From Desulfobacterales bacterium (GTDB taxonomy: Bacteria > Desulfobacterota > Desulfobacteria > Desulfobacterales > JAAELO01), in assembly GCA_024226555.1 (NCBI GenBank), contig JAAELO010000902.1:1-35413 (forward strand): DNA of 35,413 nt. The letters run 5' to 3'. Both the position numbers and the translations under genes were made by a program. The notes under the pieces are model-generated. The model searched no databases. It was not told the DNA's origin and saw nothing but the letters and a program-made list of their open reading frames with translations. The stretch's first letter is position 1. Every line of letters starts with the position of its first letter. Below are positions 1 through 7,764 of this stretch, one piece after another.

Positions 1-702
1 AATAAAAATTGTGTAGAAACTAAAATTGATTTTAGCGGTGATCTATCCAATGAATATGATGATATTGTACATAAAATAATACCTGCTTACCAGACTCTTT
101 ATGAGTTAACACAACACCTACTAAGAGATAAACTGGGAGCAGAGGCAAAAATATTAGTGTCTGGTGCAGGAACAGGAAAAGAGATAATTGACTGTTCACA
201 GAATAATCCCAACTGGTCCTTTACCGGTTTTGATCCGGCAGAACCGATGCTTACAATTGCCAGAAAAAAAGTGACTGCTGCTTCTCTTACAAACAGAATA
301 TCCCTTGTCCATGGCTTGATTAATGATGTTGCTGAAAAAGAATTTGATGCTGCCACATCTATTCTGGTTATGCATTTTCTTCCTGATGATGGGACAAAAC
401 TTAGTTTTTTAAAAGGTATTGCTGACAAATTAAAATCCGGAGCTGTTCTAATTCTTGTTGACCTAGAAGGAGAGAAAGGTTCGGATGAATTTAATTCCCT
501 TAATTCTGCCTGGAAAGATCAACAGCTATTTAAAAGAGGAGATAAAGAAAAGGTTAAAGATGAATTTGAATTACGGGATAAAGAAGTTCATTGCATAACT
601 CAAAAGCGTACTGAATCTTTACTGGAAGAAGCTGATTTCATTAAAATTCAAATATTTTTTAAAGCCTATCTTTTTAGCGGTTATGTGGCTGTAAAAAAAT
701 AG
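1..702 (+). CDS. class I SAM-dependent methyltransferase, 5' end outside the window
   Basis: The reading frame is open from the first base, so the gene starts upstream of the window. The GTG at 157 is unlikely to be the start because it falls inside motif I, which reads ILVSGAGTGKE and needs the preceding strand-helix residues. After motif I come an acidic strand end (FTGFDPAEPML), a motif around DAATSILVMHFLP and a late strand SGAVLILVDLEGE, the order seen in Rossmann-fold methyltransferases. Motif I has Ser where Asp or Glu is usual (VSGAGTG rather than LDLGCGTG). The substrate cannot be told. The C-terminus (FFKAYLFSGYVAVKK) looks natural. The next gene is convergent. Confidence 0.75.
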   Translation, partial: NKNCVETKIDFSGDLSNEYDDIVHKIIPAYQTLYELTQHLLRDKLGAEAKILVSGAGTGKEIIDCSQNNPNWSFTGFDPAEPMLTIARKKVTAASLTNRISLVHGLINDVAEKEFDAATSILVMHFLPDDGTKLSFLKGIADKLKSGAVLILVDLEGEKGSDEFNSLNSAWKDQQLFKRGDKEKVKDEFELRDKEVHCITQKRTESLLEEADFIKIQIFFKAYLFSGYVAVKK

Positions 703-707
703 TATTA

Positions 708-845
708 ATTTTTGAGAGTAAGTTAAAGTTATAAAACCTATGGACCCTCTGTAAGCTGGTGAAAATAAATTCGTTGTTTTTATCACCGTTGTAAAAGATT
801 CTCTAAAATCTGAGCTTGAAGTTAATTTTAGTTTACTTACTTTTC
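708..845. repeat. imperfect palindromic intergenic segment
   Basis: Between the methyltransferase stop and the convergent dehydrogenase there is no convincing gene. The segment holds a GGTGA / TCACC hairpin (758-762 with 783-787) with AT-rich pairing inside. Around it are looser outer arms (GAGAGTAAGT near 713 and ACTTACTTTTC near 835). It may work as a transcription end between convergent genes, but it has no clean T-run. Confidence 0.3.
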
Positions 846-937
846 TTTTTAAATGATGCACCGAACAAAATTAATCCATTTTGATCGGTGCTGACCACCT
901 GATGTCCGAAAGATTTTCCTGCAGGAAATGAAATTTA

Positions 938-1843
938 TTAACCTTTTGATATAAAATCATCTTCCAGAAATTTTGGATCAGGGTAGCTATAAAAACCTTC
1001 ACTGGATTTTATTCCTAGTTTTCCGTTATCCACATATTCTTTCAAATACTCTGCATTTTTTGTGATTTGAGGATTTTCATAAAGTTTTGCAATGTTGTCG
1101 GTTATTTTCCAGACAGTATCAATACCTATAGAGTCCATAATTCCAAAGGGGCCTGATTGTGATTTCATAACGCCCATCCATGCTCTGTCAATATCTTCTA
1201 CCGATGCTACCTTATTGCTTGCAAGAGTTACAGCTGATTTTAAGAAGTCACTTAGCATTGCATTAAAGACATAACCAAAATTTTCTTTTTTTAGCATAAT
1301 AACAATCTGACCAAGCTTTTCAGCTAAGGCTTTCACAAGCTCTATTGTCTCTTCACTTGTTCCAGGGTGTGGCATTATATCAACAACATCTGTTTGAATA
1401 ATATCGTGGAAATGAAATGCCAGAAATTTTTCTGGTCGACCAGTTTCTTCAGCAATCATTGAAGGAATCAGAGTAGAAGTATTAGTAGTAAAAATTGTTC
1501 TTTCAGGGCAAAGCTCATTAAAGGTTTTAAAAATTGTTGCCTTCATTTTAGGATCTTCAGGTACTGATTCTGTTATTAAATCAGCATCTTTTGCAGCTAA
1601 ATCCTTGTCTGTTGTATAGGTCATTCGATCAAGAGAATTTTCTTTTTCATCCGCTTTTAATCTTTTCATATGAACCAGTTTATCTGCAAAAAGTTTTACC
1701 CGCTCGCTTGCTTTATCTAAAACATCCTGATTAATATCATATACAACAACATTATAACCGTTTAAAGCGCATAGAAAACCAATCTGGTGTCCCATTGTGC
1801 CAGCTCCAATTACAAGTATTTTATTTAAATCTTCTATTTTCAT
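938..1843 (-). CDS. 3-hydroxyacyl-CoA dehydrogenase family protein
   Basis: A 301-residue protein, the usual length of single-function short-chain 3-hydroxyacyl-CoA dehydrogenases. These oxidise 3-hydroxyacyl-CoA to 3-ketoacyl-CoA with NAD+. The N-terminal Rossmann motif is VIGAGTMG (GAGTMG at 13-18), with Asp36 at the end of beta-2 as expected for NAD. ESVPED (92-97) and NTST (121-124) are family motifs. His144 fits the catalytic His, but the signature reads HFHD...VVDIMPHPGT rather than HFFNP...LVEV, so this is a divergent subfamily with an Asp near the usual catalytic Glu. The helical C-terminal domain follows. It lies downstream of the ACAD/kinase/SDR genes on the same strand, separated from them by a repeat element. 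RBS AGGAAG lies 7 bases before the ATG. Confidence 0.88.
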   Translation of the reverse strand: MKIEDLNKILVIGAGTMGHQIGFLCALNGYNVVVYDINQDVLDKASERVKLFADKLVHMKRLKADEKENSLDRMTYTTDKDLAAKDADLITESVPEDPKMKATIFKTFNELCPERTIFTTNTSTLIPSMIAEETGRPEKFLAFHFHDIIQTDVVDIMPHPGTSEETIELVKALAEKLGQIVIMLKKENFGYVFNAMLSDFLKSAVTLASNKVASVEDIDRAWMGVMKSQSGPFGIMDSIGIDTVWKITDNIAKLYENPQITKNAEYLKEYVDNGKLGIKSSEGFYSYPDPKFLEDDFISKG

Positions 1844-1864
1844 GTTTTACTTCCTTATAAAATT

Positions 1865-2081
1865 AGGGGAACCTCTAACAGATTATAAAACTAAAAAGCT
1901 TTAATTATGTTTTTTTTGGCTGAACAACAATGAAACAAAAGTTTTAATTATGTTTGCTTTGCGTTATTCCCAAAAAAGAGCTGCTGAGTATTATATAAAC
2001 AAACCAGCCCGATATATTTTTCTCATTCCATTATTTTAAAAGCTTTAGTTTTAATTTTACTAAAACATATAGAGGTTCCCT
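1865..2081. repeat. inverted-repeat element, family 1, copy A (217 bp)
   Basis: The ends are AGGGGAACCTCT (1865-1876) and AGAGGTTCCCT (2071-2081), which are inverted copies with one extra G on the left. A second inverted pair lies inside (ACTAAAAAGCTTT on the left, AAAGCTTTAGTT on the right). No coding frame is present. It has the length and orientation of copy E (30624-30838). It sits between the SDR stop and the 3-hydroxyacyl-CoA dehydrogenase start, so it would be transcribed in the middle of this operon and could fold in the RNA. Confidence 0.75.
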
Positions 2082-2139
2082 TTAATCAAAAAAATTTAAA
2101 TCTGGTCAGTTCCTTACCTGATAATAAATAGATATACTA

Positions 2140-2901
2140 TTAAGATACGAGATATCCTCCATCACAAACCAAACAGGTTCCGGTAGTAAATGATGCTGCA
2201 TCACTTACCAAATACAGAACAGCCCCGGCCATTTCTTCAGGTTGAGCTGCTCTTCCCATTGGGATCTGTTTAAAAATCTCTTTTTGAATATCTTCATTAT
2301 CTGTAATTGCTTTTGCAAATTTAGTTTCAGTAAGTCCTGGTAGTAATGCATTTACTCTAATGTTATCTGCGGCAAGCTCTTTTGCAAAAGACTGTGTCAT
2401 ATTTATTAAGCCAGCTTTTGTAACTGAATAGACTCCCTGAAAAAGACCTGGTTTAATTCCATTTATGGATGAAACATTTACAATTGCTCCGCCACCATTT
2501 TTCTTCATAAGGGCTACAGCTTTTTTAATCATAAAAAAGGGGCCCTTTAGATTTACTTCCACTGTTTTGTCCCACATGGAATCTTCCGCATCAAGGAGAT
2601 TTCCAAAATGTGGATTTGTTGCTGCATTATTAACCAATATATCTAATCTACCGAATTTTTCTTCAATCTCTTTATATAATGCTTCGATTTGATCAAGACT
2701 ACCTGCATGACAAGCAATTGGAGTTGCTTTATTCCCGGCACCATTAATCTCATCTGCTACTTCTTTTAAGCTTTCAATTTTTCTACTGGTAAGAATTACA
2801 TGCGCACCAGATTCCGCTAAAAGTTTTGCAATGGCTTTGCCAATTCCCCTGCTTCCACCTGTAATAACAGCAACCTTGTTCTCTAAAGAAAATGGATTCA
2901 T
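2140..2901 (-). CDS. SDR family NAD(P)-dependent oxidoreductase
   Basis: A 253-residue classical short-chain dehydrogenase/reductase. The cofactor motif TGGSRGIG is at 14-21, NNAA at 91-94, Asn117 in the helix, and catalytic Ser145, Tyr158 and Lys162 in SSINGIKPGLFQGVYSVTK. The C-terminal DGGYLVS is typical of the FabG-like group. It starts 15 bases after the kinase gene ends and belongs to the ACAD-kinase-SDR run. In levulinate catabolism (LvaD) an SDR interconverts 4-oxo- and 4-hydroxyacyl-CoA; a similar step here is inference from context. Substrate and cofactor preference cannot be read directly. RBS GGAGATG precedes the ATG. Confidence 0.9.
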   Translation of the reverse strand: MNPFSLENKVAVITGGSRGIGKAIAKLLAESGAHVILTSRKIESLKEVADEINGAGNKATPIACHAGSLDQIEALYKEIEEKFGRLDILVNNAATNPHFGNLLDAEDSMWDKTVEVNLKGPFFMIKKAVALMKKNGGGAIVNVSSINGIKPGLFQGVYSVTKAGLINMTQSFAKELAADNIRVNALLPGLTETKFAKAITDNEDIQKEIFKQIPMGRAAQPEEMAGAVLYLVSDAASFTTGTCLVCDGGYLVS

Positions 2902-2916
2902 TTTTCATCTCCAGTT

Positions 2917-3984
2917 TTAGAATTGTCTTTTAAGCATCACTTCCGATGCTGTTCTTTCCAGTATATGTACAAAAAAGGCTATATTTGCAAAACGCTTGTC
3001 CTTGGTTTGCCCATGATAATACCTGTAATATATCTGTTGTGCAATAACTGCCAGCCTGAACAAACCAAAACAGTAGTAAAACTCAAAATTTTTAATTTTA
3101 GTACCAGATAGCTCTTCATACAGCTTAACAATCTCTGCCCGATTAAGCATCCCCGGACTTGTTGTTGGAAGTGTTGCAATAAGCTTCATCTCATCGTTAT
3201 CATCATGATTGACCCAATAGGCGAGAGATGCACCAAGATCCATTAAAGGATCTCCAATAGTAGCCATCTCCCAGTCTACAACCCCTGTTATTTCAGATGG
3301 ATTATCAGGATTCAGGAAAACATTATCAAATTTATAATCATTATGAATGAGAGCAGGAGTTTTAGAGTCTTCCGGCATATTATCTTTTAACCATTCCATT
3401 ATTCCTTCAAAATCAGGAACATCTTCTGTTCTTGCATTTCTATATCGCTTTGTCCAGCCCTTTACCTGACGCTTTACATATCCTTCAGGTTTACCAAGAT
3501 CTTTGAGTCCACACGATTCATAGTCAAGTTTATGCAGATTACATAGAACATCAACCCAGTTTCTGCATAAACTTTTAATTCCTGATTCATCTGTGAAAAG
3601 TCCATTGGGCAACTCTTTACGAAGAATAATCCCTTTTAACCGTTCCATTACATAAAACGGAGCACCTATTACTTCCTCATCATCACAATATAAAAGCATT
3701 TCAGGCACATAATTAAATGAGCCTTTGATGGATGAAAGTATATTGAACTCCCTTTTCATATCATGGGCAGATTTTGCTTTTGTTCCAAAGGGTGGCCTTC
3801 TTAAAACAAGTTCTCTTTCTCCAACTGTTACCATATATGTAAGATTTGAAAAACCACTGGGAAATTGCTTAATATTTATTTCACCATCCATCTCTTTAAG
3901 ATTGGCTTTTAAATAAGCAGCAATCTTTTCTGTATCAAGCTCCTCACCATCTCGAACTTCCTTCGGGGAATCTATTTGTTGCAT
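2917..3984 (-). CDS. aminoglycoside-phosphotransferase-fold kinase (ACAD11 N-domain / LvaA type)
   Basis: A 355-residue protein of the APH/choline kinase fold. The Brenner loop is LIHNDYKFDN, with catalytic Asp216 and Asn221. The metal-binding Asp is in VVDWE (Asp237), followed by GDPLMDLG. The N-lobe has FPSGFSNLTY and ELVLRRPP (Arg-rich beta-3). This exact type is fused to an acyl-CoA dehydrogenase in animal ACAD10/ACAD11 and stands alone in the Pseudomonas putida levulinate pathway (LvaA), where it phosphorylates the 4-hydroxyl of 4-hydroxyacyl-CoA. Here it follows the ACAD gene by 15 bases. It is not expected to be an antibiotic resistance enzyme. Confidence 0.9.
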   Translation of the reverse strand: MQQIDSPKEVRDGEELDTEKIAAYLKANLKEMDGEINIKQFPSGFSNLTYMVTVGERELVLRRPPFGTKAKSAHDMKREFNILSSIKGSFNYVPEMLLYCDDEEVIGAPFYVMERLKGIILRKELPNGLFTDESGIKSLCRNWVDVLCNLHKLDYESCGLKDLGKPEGYVKRQVKGWTKRYRNARTEDVPDFEGIMEWLKDNMPEDSKTPALIHNDYKFDNVFLNPDNPSEITGVVDWEMATIGDPLMDLGASLAYWVNHDDNDEMKLIATLPTTSPGMLNRAEIVKLYEELSGTKIKNFEFYYCFGLFRLAVIAQQIYYRYYHGQTKDKRFANIAFFVHILERTASEVMLKRQF

Positions 3985-3999
3985 TATATCTCCTAATGG

Positions 4000-5223
4000 C
4001 TAAATATCCAGGGCCGCTCTTATTCCACCCTCTTTATGAGCTCTTAATATTTTTTTGGCAACGGACATCTTGTGAACTTCATCTGCACCATCAAAAATTC
4101 TTGCAGCTCTTTCATGTCTGTAAAAGTATGAAATAATAGTATCGTCTGTCATACCCAATCCACCATGAACCTGAAGAGCTCTGTCGATAACTTTCTGCAC
4201 TGTATTTGCTACAACAAACTTTATAAATGAGATATCATAACGTGCAGCCTTGTCACCATGTTTTTCTATCTGCCATGCAGCATTAAGCGTCATAAGTCTT
4301 ATTGCTTTAATTTCAGCTGCAGATTCAGCTATCCATGCTCTTATGATTTGCTGAGTTCCAAGGGTTTTACCATCCGGAGTTATCACTCTTTCATTTGCTC
4401 TTTTGCACATCAGGTCAAAGGATCTGTTACAAACTCCAAGCCAGCGCATGCAATGATGAATTCTCCCTGGTCCGAGTCTTTCCTGAGCTATAACGAAACC
4501 ATGCCCCTCAGGCCCTAAAAGGTTGCTTTGTGGAACTCTGCATGATTGATAAAGAATCTCTCCATGGCTACTGTAATCTGATCCTTCGTGACCCATAACC
4601 GGGATATTTCTTACAAGATTAAAGCCCTCAGTTTTTGTTGGGACAATAATCATGCTTGCCTGCATATATTTTGATGCTTCAGGATTTGTTACCGCCATAA
4701 CAATTGCAAACTCAGCACCATCAGCACTTGTTGTGTACCACTTATGACCGTTAATAATGTAATCAGAGCCATCCTTAACTGCTGTAGTTTCAAGCATTAT
4801 TGGGTTGGAGCCTGGCATATCAACTTCTGTCATGGAAAAACAACTTCTTATGTCACCATTAACAAGTGGAACCAAGTATTTTTCTTTTTGCTCATCAGTG
4901 CCATGCTTGTGTAAAACTTCAATATTTCCTGCATCCGGTGCCTGACAATTAAAAACATAATGCCCAATAGGAGTTCTACCCAAGGCTTCAGATACAAGTC
5001 CATGTTCAACAAGATCAAGACCCATTCCACCAATACCTTTTGGCTGATTAGGAGCCCATAGTTCCATCTGCTTTACCATCTCCCTTTTCTCTCTAAGAAC
5101 TGGGAGTAGTTCTTTAAACTCTTTGTGTAGAAACTCTTGTTCAAGTGGGATCAACTCTTTGTCAACAAATTCGTTGATCATATCAAGAATTACTTTCATT
5201 TTTTCTGAAATTTCAAAATCCAT
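4000..5223 (-). CDS. acyl-CoA dehydrogenase of the ACAD10/11-LvaC group
   Basis: A 407-residue flavoprotein with the three ACAD domains: the helical N-domain, the beta middle domain (CFSMTEVDMPGSNP, the FAD/substrate loop) and the helical C-domain with VHGGLGMTDDTIISYFYRHE. The catalytic-base motif, YEGT in ordinary acyl-CoA dehydrogenases, reads FDGADEVH with Asp378 in place of Glu. ACAD10/11 proteins share this Asp version (ADGPDEVH). In that group the enzyme processes 4-phosphoacyl-CoA made by the APH-like kinase. It is the first gene of the minus-strand operon. RBS GGAGGAAG lies just before the ATG, and a long palindrome just upstream of it is the likely TetR operator. Confidence 0.93.
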   Translation of the reverse strand: MDFEISEKMKVILDMINEFVDKELIPLEQEFLHKEFKELLPVLREKREMVKQMELWAPNQPKGIGGMGLDLVEHGLVSEALGRTPIGHYVFNCQAPDAGNIEVLHKHGTDEQKEKYLVPLVNGDIRSCFSMTEVDMPGSNPIMLETTAVKDGSDYIINGHKWYTTSADGAEFAIVMAVTNPEASKYMQASMIIVPTKTEGFNLVRNIPVMGHEGSDYSSHGEILYQSCRVPQSNLLGPEGHGFVIAQERLGPGRIHHCMRWLGVCNRSFDLMCKRANERVITPDGKTLGTQQIIRAWIAESAAEIKAIRLMTLNAAWQIEKHGDKAARYDISFIKFVVANTVQKVIDRALQVHGGLGMTDDTIISYFYRHERAARIFDGADEVHKMSVAKKILRAHKEGGIRAALDI

Positions 5224-5236
5224 AACTTCCTCCTAT

Positions 5237-5262
5237 AATTATATCGAGCGATCGATATAATT
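5237..5262. promoter_or_regulatory. probable TetR operator upstream of the ACAD operon
   Basis: This is a perfect 26-bp palindrome with 11-base arms (AATTATATCGA and TCGATATAATT) around GCGA. It ends 14 bases before the ACAD start codon, next to the RBS, where a bound repressor would block the promoter or early transcription. The core CGAGCG-A-TCGA matches CGAGCG-C-TCGA between the tetR and etfB genes. Binding by the TetR at 5999-6685 is inferred from that match. Confidence 0.7.
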
Positions 5263-5308
5263 GTTAAATATAAATATTAGCTTAAAATTTAAATAGTCCT
5301 GAAAAAAA

Positions 5309-5998
5309 CTATCTAAAAGTCAGCATTTTCTCTTCAACTGCCAAAAAACCGGTTTCATTAAACCCGGTCAATATAAAATTATCTTTGTTAAATTTAAGCT
5401 TTGTTATTGAACAATTAAGAATCTGCCACGAAAGTTTTAAGGCCTCTTTATCTGATATATTTAGTGCAAGCTGAACAATTGCTGCAATCACTCCACCTGA
5501 ACTAAATATGCCAATTTTTTTGGAAGACCCCTCATCAATCATAACCTTTGAAACCTCTTTTTCAACACGTTCTACAAACCCTCTCCAGCTGATAACATCA
5601 AATCTGTCCGGCTGCTCAAGCCATTTGAAAACTGATCTCTCAAACACTAACTGAAAAGCTCTGTTACTCTCAAACATTCTGTCCACTTCTTTTTTGAATT
5701 CAGGTTCATCATTGATCAGATAAGGTATAACTTCCCTTAATACATCTTCGAACTCAAACTCATTAAATGCCGATCTGATCTTAATCTCTTCATGTTCTTT
5801 TAAAAGATTTTCAGATGGTAAAAAAGTCTGCCTGTGCCTTTTGTTTTCACCAAGATAAAAGCTGTCAAACCTAACTCCCGTTTTGTTCAAAAAATTTGCA
5901 AGCAGTTTTGACTGTGTATATCCTTTATCTGACAACTGATCATAATCCTCTTTACCAAAGGATGCCTGACCATGCCTTATTAAATAGATTTCACTCAT
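5309..5998 (-). CDS. histidine phosphatase family protein
   Basis: A 229-residue member of the phosphoglycerate-mutase-like superfamily. The N-terminal phosphate pocket is YLIRHGQASFG, with His9 as the residue that becomes phosphorylated; an acidic residue near 80 (NEFEFED) and the later FSSGGVIA segment complete the fold. The FSSGG segment has Ser where the second catalytic His (usually SHGG) is expected, so activity may be altered. The ATG follows the tetR TAA directly with no gap, so the two genes are translationally linked. Such phosphatases often sit beside APH/ACAD genes, and one could remove phosphate from a phospho-acyl intermediate. This is inference. Confidence 0.82.
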   Translation of the reverse strand: MSEIYLIRHGQASFGKEDYDQLSDKGYTQSKLLANFLNKTGVRFDSFYLGENKRHRQTFLPSENLLKEHEEIKIRSAFNEFEFEDVLREVIPYLINDEPEFKKEVDRMFESNRAFQLVFERSVFKWLEQPDRFDVISWRGFVERVEKEVSKVMIDEGSSKKIGIFSSGGVIAAIVQLALNISDKEALKLSWQILNCSITKLKFNKDNFILTGFNETGFLAVEEKMLTFR

Positions 5999-6685
5999 TT
6001 AGCAGTCTCCCTTTACAAAAGCCATTACAAAGGAGATTACATGCTTTGCATAATCATCCACTGAGATGTTCCGCCGATTGTATTTCCATCTCTTCAGATA
6101 CCAATCCTGCAGCATAGATTTAATTGCAGATGCAGTCAAAACAGGGTCGCCCAATTTAAAATCACCTTTTAAACGGCCCATTTCCAATATTTCTGAAAAT
6201 ATTTGTTCCGTTAAAAGCTCGGTCTCAATGGATTTTTCCTGTTCCTCCCTGATAAAAAAACGAGCCTCCATATATGAAAAGAAAAACCAAGGCTGCATTA
6301 ACTCACTTAAATATATGTGGGTATAAATAGCCCTTGTTAGTTGATCTATTGAGCTTTCTTTTTCATTGCCATATGTATCCATTACTTTTAGAAGTAACCG
6401 TCTTCCCTGATCCTGAATAACTTCTAAAAGTTCATCTTTACTGCTTATATATCCATATAAACCGCCCATACTTAATCCACATTCACTGCAAAGCTCTCTT
6501 AAGCTCATTGCATGAAAACCTTTTCTATTGGATATCGTGATTGCAGTTTCAATAATTGTTTTAAGTTTCTTAACACCAACCCGCTCATTTTTAACTTTGA
6601 TTGAGTTGTTATCATCCTGAATGATTTCGTAACAGATATCCTCCATGGACATCTTAAACTCTTTTTTAAAATCTGAGAATTTCAT
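5999..6685 (-). CDS. TetR/AcrR family regulator of the acyl-CoA locus
   Basis: A 228-residue protein. The N-terminal helix-turn-helix lies at about 60-80 (MSLRELCSECGLSMGGLYGYISSKDEL), preceded by a longer than usual N-terminal extension of about 40 residues. The C-terminal ligand domain is variable, as in the family; acyl-CoA ligands are common for TetR regulators next to beta-oxidation genes (FadR, PsrA and relatives). It is divergent from etfB with a palindrome between them, and a matching palindrome lies before the ACAD gene. The simplest model is an autoregulated repressor of both operons. Confidence 0.88.
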   Translation of the reverse strand: MKFSDFKKEFKMSMEDICYEIIQDDNNSIKVKNERVGVKKLKTIIETAITISNRKGFHAMSLRELCSECGLSMGGLYGYISSKDELLEVIQDQGRRLLLKVMDTYGNEKESSIDQLTRAIYTHIYLSELMQPWFFFSYMEARFFIREEQEKSIETELLTEQIFSEILEMGRLKGDFKLGDPVLTASAIKSMLQDWYLKRWKYNRRNISVDDYAKHVISFVMAFVKGDC

Positions 6686-6753
6686 TAAATTTACCTTTTG
6701 GTTTTAATCTTTATATGACCATAGATAGTTTAAAAATGATTGTCAAGAAAATA

Positions 6754-6770
6754 GAGCGAGCGCTCGAATT
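6754..6770. promoter_or_regulatory. probable TetR operator between tetR and etfB
   Basis: The core is the perfect palindrome CGAGCGCTCG (6757-6766) within AGCGAGCGCTCGAATT. The shared string CGAGCG-N-TCGA also occurs before the ACAD gene. Its position directly upstream of a possible etfB promoter and within the tetR promoter region fits dual control. Confidence 0.65.
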
Positions 6771-6776
6771 ATTTTA

Positions 6777-6805
6777 TTGCCCTCTTAATAAATTTGGTAT
6801 ATAAA
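6777..6805 (+). promoter_or_regulatory. etfB: possible sigma70-type promoter for etfBA
   Basis: TTGCCC (6777-6782), a 17-base spacer and TATAAA (6800-6805) give a plausible -35/-10 pair 31 bases before the etfB ATG. The TetR-type palindrome ends 10 bases upstream of the -35. An AGAGGA RBS follows. This is read by eye only. Confidence 0.4.
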
Positions 6806-6836
6806 AGGAGTATAAAAATAAAAGAGGATAATTAAG

Positions 6837-7622
6837 ATGAAAATTCTTGTTTGCATAAAACAGGTTCCAATAGTTGAAGAGCTCTTAGAGCTTGATACAG
6901 AAAAAAAATGGCTTTCCGATACTGATGTTGAGTACCGCATAAACAGGTTCGATGAGTTTGCCATCGAAGAAGCCCTTCTTATCAAAGAAACAACTAAAGG
7001 TACAACAGTTGATGTTATATCATTTGGACCGCAGCGGGTTGAAACTGCTCTTCGAAGAGCAATGGGTATGGGAGCAGATAATGGGATTCATATTGAAGAC
7101 GAAACAGAAGGTTTCATAAATCCTCTTACAATAGCAACACTGATAGGCCAATACGCACAAAACAATGATTACGACCTTATCTTTACCGGAATAATGTCTG
7201 AAGACAGTATGCAATCTCTTGTAGGACCAATGCTTGCATCGTACTTAAATTTGCCATGCGCTGTATCGGTTGTAGAAACCAAACTTGACGAGAAAACAGA
7301 AAAAATTTCAGTAAAATGCGAACTTGAGGGAGGCCATTATCAAAATGTTAGACTTAATCTACCTTCAGTTTCAACCATTCAAAGCGGTATTAATAAACCC
7401 AGATACCCTTCTCTTTCAAACATGCTAAGAGCTAATAAACAGGACCTGATTAATATTGATATAAATTCTCTAAAAAAACCTCAAACCAATGAAAAAATTT
7501 TGAATATCAGTCTTCCGGAACGGTCAAATAAAATTAAATTCCTTGAAGGCTCTATGGAAGAAAAAGCAGAAGAACTGATTCAATTACTTCATAAAAAAGC
7601 GATATTAAGAGGGAATCTATAA
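6837..7622 (+). CDS. etfB: electron transfer flavoprotein subunit beta
   Basis: A 261-residue ETF beta subunit (FixA family). With EtfA it accepts electrons from acyl-CoA dehydrogenases. The N-terminus MKILVCIKQVP and the segment INRFDEFAIEEAL are family hallmarks, followed by VDVISFGPQRVETALRRAMGMGADNGIHI and the nucleotide-binding GIMSEDSMQSLVGPMLASYLNLP. It pairs with etfA downstream and is divergent from the TetR gene of the ACAD operon, which supports electron transfer from that ACAD. The last codons (Gly-Asn-Leu-stop) are formed by the end of a repeat element starting at 7610, so the native C-terminus has been replaced or trimmed. Confidence 0.95.
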   Translation: MKILVCIKQVPIVEELLELDTEKKWLSDTDVEYRINRFDEFAIEEALLIKETTKGTTVDVISFGPQRVETALRRAMGMGADNGIHIEDETEGFINPLTIATLIGQYAQNNDYDLIFTGIMSEDSMQSLVGPMLASYLNLPCAVSVVETKLDEKTEKISVKCELEGGHYQNVRLNLPSVSTIQSGINKPRYPSLSNMLRANKQDLINIDINSLKKPQTNEKILNISLPERSNKIKFLEGSMEEKAEELIQLLHKKAILRGNL

Positions 7623-7741
7623 TAATTTGAATTTTGATAGAAATACAAGGCTAGAGAAAAAAATAATGAGCCGGTTTTTACAACAGTTCTTTTTTTGGAA
7701 AAAACGCAGTATTTCAGTTAAAAGGCAGTTATTAGATTCCC
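7610..7741. repeat. inverted-repeat element, family 1, copy B (132 bp)
   Basis: The left end AGGGAATCTATAATAA starts inside etfB and supplies its last three codons and stop. The right end TTATTAGATTCCC finishes at 7741. The interior (GAAATACAAGGC, ATAATGAGCCGGTTTTTACAACAGTT) matches copy C at 12322-12453, which has the same length and orientation, and copy D inverted. It fills nearly all of the etfB-etfA gap, so the two genes are probably co-transcribed through it. Confidence 0.85.
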
Positions 7742-7764
7742 GCAAAATAGGATAGGAATTAGAT

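Noticed and set aside
157-702. Methyltransferase starting at the GTG at 157
   Set aside because: The frame is open back to base 1, and the GTG lies in the middle of the SAM-binding motif I strand.
619-861. 80-codon minus-strand frame
   Set aside because: It overlaps the 3' end of the methyltransferase and a palindromic intergenic segment and has no RBS.
2917-3984. Antibiotic (aminoglycoside) resistance kinase
   Set aside because: The APH-like fold and its place beside an ACAD10/11-type dehydrogenase indicate acyl-CoA metabolism.
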